DNA of 64,000 bases from Calamus simplicifolius. Its lineage: Eukaryota; Streptophyta; Magnoliopsida; Arecales; Arecaceae. Each line of letters begins with the position of its first letter. Position 1 is the first letter of the stretch. This document shows, piece after piece, positions 9,685 through 21,600 of this stretch. The stretch spans positions 29,920 to 93,919 of the forward strand of contig UESW01004012.1 in NCBI GenBank assembly GCA_900491605.1. The letters are read 5' to 3'. The position numbers were made by a program, and so were the translations under genes. The notes under the pieces were generated by a model, which saw only the letters and a list, made by a program, of their open reading frames with translations, did no database searches and was not told where the DNA came from.

Positions 9685-12600
9685 GTACGGTTTTTTCACG
9701 CTTCTTTTGCGAATTGTAGTAATTTTTTTCATTGACCGCACTCTTCCATCTCATAAAAATATTTAGAATCATGTAGATGAAATAATCTTTAGTTTCTTAT
9801 GCGCCCATGTTGTTAAGTCGTGACATTATTCGTTGAAGATGTCTAAATTCTACCTTGAAGTGCATGATGTATGTGATGTCATGAGAGATGAATTTAGTGG
9901 AGCAGGAGGAGTGCTGTCCATGAAATATGATTAGCTGGGGGGAAGAAATCATGCCTAAAACCTACAGTCAGGTTTCTTTTTCTTTTTCCAAATGTTTCAT
10001 GGTATATCTTTCCATTTAGAACTCTGCAGTCTTTGGCTTTGGTTGCTCTGGCTTGGCCTGACCACAGCATCGCTCCACTATACCAGGTCACATACTTTGG
10101 AATGCTTCATTTTAGCGGATATCAGTGTCATTGGTAGGATATTAGCACTGGTAGTATATTGGTGTCCTTGAAAGTGTGTTGCACAGGATGTATATGCGAA
10201 CTTCCACGATGTTGTGTTTATAGATTATAACTATCTAATGACGCCAAGCCATCTTCCTCAAACGTCGAAGAAGACGGACGTCCTTTATCCGGGAGTCCTG
10301 CAAGAAAAGTCCCGAAGACCGGTGGCACCGGTGGGGACCCTCCGACGATCAAGTCAGTGGCTTGGGTTCAGACAAAGAACCGCTCCAGCGAAAGAGAGCG
10401 GTTAGGGTTTTTGCTGGGAGGAAGAAAGCTCAGAAAAACCAGAGTTCAGATCCCACTTACAGCGTGAGCATGTGCCTTTTATACCTGTCCGAATACCCAA
10501 CTTGCGGCTTTGGAAGATCTCCATCGTACCATGCTGCGTGTGGTACCATACGTGTCTTTGTGTAGGCGTTCATTGCACGTCGCTGGTTGATATGACTGGG
10601 CACCCTTGCTAGAGGTAGCGAGTCGTACGCCGTAGCGAGGCATGGATGCACAGGGACATGCAACGCGCCAAACACCGTTATGAGGCATGGCCCTCCGTAA
10701 CGGGGCACAATCACGGGAGTACCGAATGATACGCCGTGGCAGGGCATGGTCATGCACAGGGGCATGCAACGCGCCAAACGTCGTTATGAGGCATGGCCCT
10801 CCGTAACGGGGCACAATCACGGGAGTACCGAATGGTACGCCGTGGCAAGGCATGGCCATGCGCTGAAATCATGTGTGAGCACCGTGCAACCTGATAGTTG
10901 TTGTTTTCCTTGGCAGTCGAGTCGCATGCTAATCACTGATGACCCCACCCCCCGACCCCGAGGGGGTGCCGGGGGTGGGGAATGACAGTGCACCCCGAGG
11001 CCGGTGGGGGCCCCGGGGTTAAGAAATGATGACCCCCCCCCCGACCCCGAGGGGGTGCCGGGGGTGGGGAAATGCACCCCGAGGCCGGTGGGGGCCCCGG
11101 GGTTAAGAAATGATGACCCCACCCCCCGACCCCGAGGGGGTGCCGGGGTGGGGAAATGAGTGCACCCCGAGGCCGGTAGGGGCCCCGGGGTTAAGAAATG
11201 ATGACCCCACCCCCGACCCCGAGGGGGTGCCGGGGGTGGGGAAATGACACCCCGAGGCCGGTAGGGGCCCCGGGGTTAAGAAATGATGACCCCCCCCCCG
11301 ACCCCGAGGGGGTGCCGGGGTGGGGAAATGAGTGCACCCCGAGGCCGGTAGGGGCCCCGGGGTTAAGAAATGATGACCCCACCCCCCGACCCCGAGGGGG
11401 TGCCGGGGGTGGGGAAATGACGTGCACCCCGAGGCCGGTAGGGGCCCCGGGGTTAAGAAATGATGACCCCACCCCGAGGGGGGCATTGGGGTTAAAATGA
11501 TGACCCCCCCCGACCCGAGGGGGTGCCGCACCCCGAGGCCGGTAGGGGCCCCGGGGTTAAGAAATGATGACCCCACCCCCGACCCCGAGGGGGTGCCGGG
11601 GGTGGGGAAATGACACCCCGAGGCCGGTAGGGGCCCCGGGGTTAAGAAATGATGACCCCACCCCCGACCCCGAGGGGGTGCCGGGGGTGGGGAAATGAGT
11701 GCACCCCGAGGCCGGTAGGGGCCGGGGTTAAGGGCCCCGGGGTTAAGAAATGATGACCCCACCCCCGACCCCGAGGGGGTGCCGGGGGGGGAAATGAGTG
11801 CACCCCGAGGCCGGTAGGGGCCCCGGGGTTAAGAAATGATGACCCCACCCCCACCCCGAGGGGGTGCCGGGGGGGGAAATGACACCCCGAGGCCGGTAGG
11901 GGCCCCGGGGTTAAGAAATGATGACCCCACCCCCGACCCCGAGGGGGTGCCGGGGGTGGGGAAATGACACCCCGAGGCCGGTAGGGGCCCCGGGGTTAAG
12001 AAATGATGACCCCACCCCGACCCCGAGGGGGTGCCGGGGGTGGGGAAATGACCCCGTTACCTTTGACGACGTTGGGATCAGTCATATCAGATGCCCCCTC
12101 GCCCCTGGGGCGAAGCGGGTCCCACCGCTGAGGCCCAAGGGGCGTTCTCCACGTGGCTGATCCCTAGCCTTGTTCTTTATGCGGACGGTACGGGGGATGC
12201 AAAGAGACGGCCTTCCGTACACGCCAGCCACGATCGCCCTCGAAAGTGAGGATCTCTTCGAAGTCCGCGCGAAAAGGCGTAATGATTTCTTCTCATTACG
12301 GCGATATCAACGGGGCCCCACCATGGTGGGGGCGTGCCGCGCCACGCGCTGGGGCATTCCTCGAGGCGAACCGGCGTATGGTGAAGGGCCGCGTGGCCGA
12401 CGGGACATGGCGGGACGTTTTGAAAACCAATAAAGCCAGGCGAGGGGGGGAACTGACCACCACCCCCATCGTCTTCTTCCTGCTTGCTCTCCAGTGCTCC
12501 TGCAACCTGCGAGCTCGCGTCCAGTTTTCTTTTCCCAGGTCAGCTTCTCCTTGATTCTTCTTCATGAGTCTACCCTCTTGGACCTCGGAGGACGGTTCTG

Positions 12601-15600
12601 AGGACCGTCCTCCCTCTGTGAGGCCCCCTCTCCCCTCCTTCTCTCCATCGAGTGGTCCTCTGATTCAGAGGACCACGTCCCTTTGGCCCGGCGACGGGCC
12701 GCCGGCGGAGCCCCGGAGCTCGAGGGGCCGCCGGCCGGGGGTCGGGACCTCCTCGAGGGTGGAGGAATCCCCAGGGGGGTGCCTCCTCGATGAACGGTCG
12801 GATCTGGAAAGGATCCGGGCCCGTTATCGGATCCCTCAGGAGATCAATTATTTCTTCCGACCCCTGACGACCGGGTCATCTCCTCCCGACCCGGTCGCGT
12901 AGCTTCTACGAGGTCTGCCTACAGGTAGGCCTCCGTCCTCCTTTCCACCCTTTTTTTATCACCTCCTTGACTTTTATTCTTACCCCCTCCCAGCTAGTCC
13001 CGAACTCTTGTCGGGTAATTAGCGCCTTTATCCTTTGTCATCGCCTAGGTATTACCCCTAGGGTCAGTTTTTCCGCAACTTTTATTCTCTTCGGGCCCAG
13101 AAGGGATGGTGGGTGTTTCAGCCCCGACCCAATAGGGTCCTTAAACTTCTTTTGCCTTCGTCGATTAAGGGGTGGAAACCCCGTTTCTTTTTTGCTAATA
13201 TCGACCAAGTCCGGCCCGGTGGGGGACCCCGACCTCCGAGGGAATGTCGCGCCGTCCAGCCTGGGGACCGGGAGGCGATGGGGGTTGCTGACCGCCGAGA
13301 TCCCCGGTACACCCTACTGCTAGGGGAGGAAACTTCGAGTTGGCGGGCCTCGTCTCCCATCGGGGTAAGTCCTCTTCCACTTAGCTAGAAATCCCGCCTC
13401 TCTTCTTTTTTTTTTTTTTTTTTTTTTTTTTCTGAAAACTTGACTTGCATTGTGCAGCAATGAAGATCCCGAGGCGAAATTGTTAAAGGCCGCTAAGAAA
13501 AGGGCCGAGAAGGGCCATCCGGGGGGCAGCAAGCCCCGGCCCCGAAACGCCGGTGGTCCGGGCCTCCCTCCCGGCACCAGCCCCCCCGGGCCCGCACACC
13601 CCCCCGGAGGTCGACCTCACGGCCGACACTCCACCAGAGGTGGGGCGACAGCGGGAGCCACCGCCGCAGAGCCGGTGTGGGGGGTGCCGACCGGGGTCCC
13701 GGCCCCGAGGGAGCGACCGACGTGCCAGGGACTGGGGCGAGGGGCCATCCGGCCCCGCGAGCCCATCCCCCGAGGGGCCACTCGGGAGCGACCCGCACAC
13801 AGAGCCGGGGAGGTCAGGAGCGGCGGAGGGAGGCGAGGGCGCACCCAGGCCGCCCCGGACTCCCTGGACGACGGCTATTGGGCCGAGCGGGTCCTGGGTC
13901 CGGTTTTGACCTAGGATTATAGAAGATCTTAGCCATCAGGGGGCGGGCGTTTTTCCGGGATCTTACGCCGCGTGGTCAGGGTAAGTGATTTTTCGCCCTT
14001 CCCCTTTGTTGTTCATACATACATACTTTGTTGACCTGGGCCTGCGTGCAGATCGCCACTCCCTGAGGGCCGCCAGGGAGGTGATCCACGGGGGAAAAAG
14101 GTTCTGCGGGAGACGCAGAAGGAGGCCGAGGAGGCCCAGGCCGCGCGGAAAAGGCGAAAGGGCGCTAGAAGCGGTCAAAGACGCCTGTGCCAGCGAGGTG
14201 AGGGCCGCCGTGGCCGGCGGAGATGGAGGCCAATCGCGCGCGCGGCGCTCTCCCAGATGGCGGAGGCTGAGAGCGCGGTCATGGCCAGGACATGCACATC
14301 TCGGAGCTAACCGAGCGCTCCGGGAGGCCGAGAACGGGCGGGCGCGGCGCCTAGAATGGCCAGAGCACTCGAGAGGCTGAAAGGACCGGCGGAGGCCCTT
14401 GCCGCAGAGAAGGCTCGAGCTGCTGGACTTGTCGAAGAGTACAAGGCGTCTGAGCGTTTCACAGACGACCTAGCCGAAGCTTCGGCCGCTGTGTACCTCG
14501 ACGGGTTCCAGCATGCCAAGGAGAAGGTGGCCAGGGACTTGAATTTCCCCCGGCCCTGGAGGTCGAGCTGTCAGACCAGACCCCTTCCGATGATGAGCCC
14601 GCACCGGCGAGCCATGAGCCGCACCCGCGACTTTGCTTTTTTTTTTTTTTGTAAGCCCGACTATGTCGGGGTTTTGTAATCCTAGTTAATGAAAATACTT
14701 TTCGATGATCTTCGTTGTTATTGACTTATTTTGATATGTGGCCCCACGACATTCGTGATGGGAACCCTTCCCACCTGCGCCACCCGCCTTAATTACATGA
14801 ACCCGTTAAGTAGGTTTGAATCTTGGGAGCGGGTCGGAGATTAGGCCGGTAGGCCCCCTCGGGGCCATAGGCTTGTCAAGCCTGGTGTGGTCTGGCGCGC
14901 GCTTGATGCCGCGGGACTTGGACCGGTAGGGTCGGGTCTTGGCTGTGAAGAAGTTGGTGCACCGCTCCGCCGGTTAGCCGGGTTTTATGCCTGAGGCAGG
15001 GCTTTAGTGCCGACGGGGTGCCGGGCTTTTGTTGTTGAGAGCCGGTGGTACACCGCTCTGCCAGTGGTACACTGGGCTTATGCCTGGCTGGTGCAGGGCT
15101 TTGAGTGCCGACGGTGCCGGGCTTTTGTTGTTGAGAGCCGGTGGTACACCGCTCTGCCAGTGGTACACTGGGCTTATGCCTGGCTGGTGCAGGGCTTTGA
15201 GTGCCGACGAAGTGCCGGGCTTTTGTTGTTGAGCCGGTGGTACACCGCTCTGCCAGTGGTACACTGGGCTTATGCCTGGCTGGTGCAGGGCTTTGAGTGC
15301 CGACGAAGTGCCGGGCTTTTGTTGTTGAGAGCCGGTGGTACACCGCTCTGCCAGTGGTACACTGGGCTTATGCCTGGCTGGTGCAGGGCTTTGAGTGCCG
15401 ACGAAGTGCCGGGCTTTTGTTGTTGAGAGCCGGTGGTACACCGCTCTGCCAGTGGTACACTGGGCTTATGCCTGGCTGGTGCAGGGCTTTGAGTGCCGAC
15501 GAAGTGCCGGGCTTTTGTTGTTGAGAGCCGGTGGTACACCGCTCTGCCAGTGGTACACTGGGCTTATGCCTGGCTGGTGCAGGGCTTTGAGTGCCGACGA

Positions 15601-18600
15601 AGTGCCGGGCTTTTGTTGTTGAGAGCCGGTGGTACACCGCTCTGCCAGTGGTACACTGGGCTTATGCCTGGCTGGTGCAGGGCTTTGAGTGCCGACGAAG
15701 TGCCGGGCTTTTGTTGCTGAGAGCCGGTGGTACACCGCTCTGCCAGTGGTACACTGGCTCTAAAATTGAATCTTGTTAGCATTGATAGGGGTGAAAACCC
15801 AAGCAACACAGGCTTAACATGAAAAAGGGATACATTACTGATAATACCGGCGGAGGTTATCCGCATTCCACGTCCTAGGAAGTGGTGTCCCATCAGTCCT
15901 TCAATTTTATAAGCCCGTGGTGCAGCGTCTCGGTGATCCGGTAAGGTCCCTCCCAGTTAGGGGCTAGCTTACCTCCTTCAGTTGGCTTTGAGACCTCAGC
16001 CCGCCGGAGGACTAGATCTCCTGGTAGGAACGTCCGGGGGCGCACGCGCGCGTTGTAGTACCTCGCGGCCCGTTGCCGGTAGGTTGCCATTCGAAGCCGC
16101 GCCCTGTCCCGCACTTCCTCCACCAGGTCGAGGTTGGCTCTCAGTTGGTCAGGGTTACCTTCTTCACTGTAAGCCTCCACCCGGGGGCTGGTGCTCCGAT
16201 CTCCACGGGATAACAGCTTCTGAGCCAAAGACTAGCTGAACGGTGTTCTCCAGTGGGGGCTCGAGGCGTCGTATGATAGGCCCATAGCACGTTGGGGAGC
16301 TCCTCCACCCATCGTCCCTTGCAGCCGTCCAGTCGAGACTTCAGTCCTTGGAGGATGATTCGGTTGATCACTTCAGCCGCCCCGTTGGTTTGAGGATGCC
16401 CGACGGAAGTAAACCTTTGAAGATACCCAGCTCGGAGCAGAACTCCCGAAAAGGTGCATTGTCAAACTGACGGCCATTATCAGTGACCAGTGTGCGTGGC
16501 AGGCCGAACCGACATATGATTGACTTCCAGAAAAAAGATCTCACTTTGCTCTCGGTAATCTTGGCCAGAGCCTCAGCTTCGACCCACTTGGTGAAGTGGT
16601 CCACCGCCACCAAGAGGAACTTTCGCTGCCCGGAAGCCGGGGGAAATGGACCCAAGATATCCATGCCCCACTGGGCAAAGGGCCAAGGCGCCACCAGGGG
16701 GGTCAGGTTAGACGTCGGCTGTCGCTGGATATTGGCATGACGTTGGCAGCTATCACACTTCTTGACAAGCTCGGCCGCGTCCTCCTTCATCGTCAGCCAA
16801 AAGTACCCTTGGCGCAGAGCCTTGTAAGCCAGGGCTCTGCCCCCCAGATGACTCCCGCATATGCCTTCATGGATCTCCCTGAGGATATAATCCGATTCCG
16901 CTGGCCCCACACACCTAAGGACCGGATATGAGAATGATCTCCGATAAAGCTTCCCGTCCATCATCAAGAATCTCGGGGCCCTTCGCTTGAGCTGTTTGGC
17001 CTCCGCGGGGTCCCCCGGGAGGGTACCGTCGGTCAAGTATCGGATGTAGGCATCCATCCAGGAGGGCTCCGGCTCCACTGGCAGCACTTCATCCGCGGCC
17101 TCAATGCTTGGGACTGGTAGATGCTCCACGTATGTTCTTCCCAACGTCCCGTCGACCGAAGTGGCCAAGCGGGACAGCGAGTCAGCCCTGGCATTCTCTG
17201 CCCTGGGGATATAGCTGACACGGAAATAAGAAAAATGAGACGCCTGGGACTGCACCTTGCTCAAGTAGCGGGACATGATCGGGTCCCTAGCCTCGTATTC
17301 ACCAGTAATTGCCAGAAATGAGTTGAGAGTCCGTGAAGGCCCTCAAGCGCCCCGCGCCCAGCTCCTTAGCTAGTCTCATCCCCGCCAGCAGGGCTTCGTA
17401 CTCCGCCTGATTATTGGTCGCCGGGAACTGGAATCTGAGAGCGTACTCCACCACGTCTCCCTCCGGGCTTGCAAGAATGAGTCCGGCTCCGCTCCCTTGG
17501 GAGTTTGCCGCTCCGTCCACATGCAGGATCCAGTCCTCCACCTCCCAGATGAGGGGAGGTCCCAAACTCCTCCGGTTGCGCCTCCTCCACGTCCTTCTCG
17601 GTCCAGGAGCATCGACTAGGAAATCCGCCAACACTTGAGACTTCATGGCTGATCTTGGCCGGATGGACAGATCGAACTCGCTTAGCTTGATGGCCCATTT
17701 AGCCAGCCGGCCGGAGGTGTCGGGGCGAGACAGGATAGCTCGCAGGGGCTGATCCGTAAGCACCACGATGGGATGAGCTTGAAAGTAAGGCCGAAGGCGC
17801 TGAGTAGAGACCACCAAGGCGAAGATAATCTTCTCAGTTTTTGAATACCTGGTCTCCGCGTCATGGAGTACCTTGCTGGTGTAATAGATTGGCTTCTGGG
17901 CTCCGTCGGTATCCATGCGCACAAGTACCGAGCTAACGCCTCCGGGGAAGCGGCCAGATATAAAAAGAGCTCCTCCCATTTTCAGGCTTGGACAGTAGCG
18001 GAGGAGTGGAGAGAAACTGCTTCAATTCTTCAAAGGAGCCCTGACACTCTTTCGTCCACTCGAAGCCGTTAATCTTGCGCAGCGCCTTGAAAAAGGGCAG
18101 GCACCTCTCCGCCGACCTTGACATGAAACGACTCAAGGCCGCCACCCTCCCGTCAGGCGCTGCACCTCCTTCTTGCTGACCGGAGGCCGCATCTCCAGGA
18201 TGGCTCTGATCTTGTCGGGGTTGGCCTCGATCCCGCGCTGGGTCACCATGAAACCCAGGAACTTGCCAGCCGCTACTCCAAAGGCGCATTTGTGGGGGTT
18301 GAGCTTCATCCGGTACCGGCGCAGATTGTTGAAAGTCTCCTCGAGGTCGCTACATGGTCTTCTGCGCTGGTGCTCTTGGTCAGCATGTCATCCACATATA
18401 CCTCCATGTTGCGCCCCAGCTGATCCTCAAAAACCTTGTTCATTAATCTTTGGTAAGTAGCCCCGGCGTTTTTCAGTCCAAAGGGCATCACCCTGTAACA
18501 GTAGATCCCCTTCTCCGTGACAAAGGAGGTTGCTTCTTCATCTGCTGAGCTCATCTTGATTTGATTATACCCCGAGAACGCATCCATGAAACTGAGCGTC

Positions 18601-21600
18601 CCATGCCCGGAGGTGGCGTCTACCAGCTGGTCGATTCGGGGGAGCGGGAAGCTGTCCTTGGGACACGCCTTATTGAGGTCGGTGAAATCCACGCACATCC
18701 TCCAGCTTCCACTGGCCTTCGAACCATCACGACATTCGCCAACCAGTCGGGGTAGCGCACCTCGCGGATGTGGCCAGCCGCCAACAGCTTCCGCACCTCC
18801 TCGTCAACAGCCTTCTGCCGGTCCGGGGCAAAACTCCTTTTCTTCTGCCTGACGGGCCGGCACTCCGGTCGGATGTTGAGCTGATGTGTAATCACCTCCT
18901 CCGGGATCCCGGGCATGTCGGATGCTGACCATGCGAAGACGTCGGCGTTGGCCCGCAGAAAGGTAAGGAGCCGGTCACGAGCTTCGTCCGGAAGTAAGGC
19001 TCCAACTCGAACCGTCTGCGCGGGGTCCTCCCCGAGGGGGAAAGTGAGCAGCCGCTCGGCCGGTTCCCCCCTCCTCTCCAAGTCTCGTGGGTCAAGGGCC
19101 TCGGGTGTCGGTGCAGATGGCGGTGCAGGCGCTGCCCCTGGGGACTGGGGGCCAAGTGATAGCAAGCGCCGGCAGGCCCTGCTCTCCTCGCATCTCGCCG
19201 ATCCCGCTGGTGGTTGGGAACCTCACCAGGAGCCGCTTGGTGGATATGACGGCATCCAAGAGGTTGAGCCCGGGCCTCCCAAGAATCGCGTTGTACGCCA
19301 GGGGCACACGGACTACCAAAAATTTTATAAGGACAGTGCTTTGGCACGGAGCCGTTCCAGCCGTTACGGGAAGAGTAATTTCCCCCTCGACCCTCACAGA
19401 ATCTCCTGTGAATCCCATCAAAGGCGTGACGACAGGTCGAAGTAGATCATGCGACAGGTTCATGCGAACAAAGGCATCGTAGTTCAAAACATCTACGGAG
19501 CTTCCACTGTCGACTAGGATTCGTTTTACAGGGTGCTTAGCAATCGTCATGGATACGACGACGCTATCATCATCTTTATTTACAACCCCCTCCAAGTCCT
19601 TTTCGAAAAAAGGAATTACAGCTTCCACTCCTCCCTCTCCCCTTGGTCTCTTCGACGGGCCTCCTGCCCCCCAGGAAATCATCGCCACTGTCTTCTCCGT
19701 CGGGGCGTTATCAATCACCGGCGGTGCAGGCGCTGACGGGCCAGGAGCTCCCGGGTTGTTCCTTTGGACAAACTTCCTCAGGTGGCCTTGTTGAATGAGG
19801 TCTTCAATGGCTTTCTTCAGCTGCCGGCAGTCGTCGGTGTTGTGGCCATGGTCCCGGTGGTAGCGGCAGTAGAGATTTTTGTTCCGGGGAATCTTCGGGT
19901 TGATGGGAGGAGGGCGTTGCAGATAGGGCTCCCCTTCGATCTCGAGCAGGATCTGGATATCGGGGCAAGCAGCGGAGTGTAAGGCCCGTCTCTCGGTGCA
20001 GGAGGTCGAGGACGGTTGTCTGGTCGGCGAGGAGGCTCGGGCCTCCTGGGGCGGGCTTCGGCAGGTTCTGGCTGGGTTGGCTTCCGGGTATGCTCCCGCC
20101 AGCTTCACGCCGGGAAAAGTCAGCTTCGTCTGCCCGGATGTACTTCTGGGCGCGGATCAAAGTTCGGAGTAGGAGCCCGGCGGCTTTTGTCAAGAGAGTA
20201 TGCGAAGCGAGAAGGGCGGAGCCCCCGCTTCAGAGCCAAGGTAGCCACCGAGTCTTCCAAGTTGTAGACCTCCAGGGCGGCCTCCTTAAACCGGGCGACA
20301 TAGTCCCGCAGAGGCTCGCCATTCTTCTGCTGAACGGCAAACAGACTGTCCGCCACCCTCGGGATCTTCCGGCAGGCGTCAAAGTGGGCCAGAAAAGCCC
20401 TCTCCAACTGGCGGAAGGAGTCGATGCTTCGTGGCGGCAGGCGAGAATACCAAGCCCGGGCAGCTTTTTTCAGAGTAGCCGGGAAAGCCACACACATAAG
20501 CGAGTCAGTGGCCCCCTGAACTTGCATGAGTACCTTGTAGCTCTCCAAATGGTCCAGGGGGTCCGTAGTCCCGTCGTATGGGTCCAGTTGAGGAAGGCGG
20601 AACCTGGTAGAGATAGGCTCCTCCATGATGCGGCGGGACAGGGGAGGCCGACTGTCGTAGTCAGTCTCTGGCAGGTGGGTGATCCGACGGCTAAGTTCTT
20701 CCAGCTTCTGGTTGCACTCCTCGAGTCGACGCTCAGCTCGACGAGGCATCCGGCCATCAAAGGAGCCCTCCCCTGAAGATTCAGAAGAAGAACGGGGGCG
20801 GCGATGCCGGCGCGGGCGCTCCGCCTCCTTTCCGTGCCGCCGCTTAGGAGAAACGCTGGCGTGGCGAGAAGGAGACCGGGGCCTTTTGGATGCTTCGCGG
20901 TGATGCGGCTTGGCCGGGGATCGGCGGCGATGATCTGCAGGAACTGGCGATCTCCGGCGGGAGGAATGCTGGCTAGGCTGCATCACCCCAGGGACAGACG
21001 GGTTCGGCTCCGGTTGCCGCAAGGCTGCTTGCTGGTGCTGCATGCCCTGAACCATCGCCGCCAGCGACTGGACCTGCGTGGCCAGGGCAGCGAATCGATC
21101 TTCCTGGGTTGTTGCGGAGCAGACGGGAACGTCATTCTGCGGAGCAGAAGGCCCTGCCCCCGGAGATTCGGAGGCTCCGGAAACAGGATGCGAGAGCTGG
21201 GGGGGCCTCCGCGGGTGGACCAGCCCCGCAGCGCTGCCCCCCAGCGCGACCGGCTGAAACTCCTTTCGTTCGAGTCGTCACCATGGCTTTAAAGTCCTGA
21301 AGACAGGAGAAAGAAGAAAGCTGCTGGTTCGACGTCTTTCTTACACCCCCTTCCTGGCGCGCCAATCTGATGACGCCAAGTCACCTTCCTCAAACGTCGG
21401 GGAAGACGGACGTCCTTCACCTCGAAGTCCTGCAAGAAAAGTCCCCGGAGACCGGTGGCGCCGGTGGGGACCCTCCGACGATCAAGTCAGTGCTTGGGCT
21501 CAGACAAAGAACCGCTCCAGCGAAGAGGAGCTGAGGCGGTTAGGGTTTTTGCTGGGAGGAAGAAAGCTCAGAAAAACCAGAGTTCAGATCCCACTTACAG

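Noticed and set aside
10817..12160. Pro/Gly-rich ORFs on both strands
   Set aside because: Same LTR minisatellite inside the 3' LTR of the Gypsy element.
14876..15893. Repeated Cys/Trp-rich and His/Gln-rich ORFs
   Set aside because: Products of the 98-bp tandem array; 98 is not divisible by three and identical proteins recur in shifted frames.
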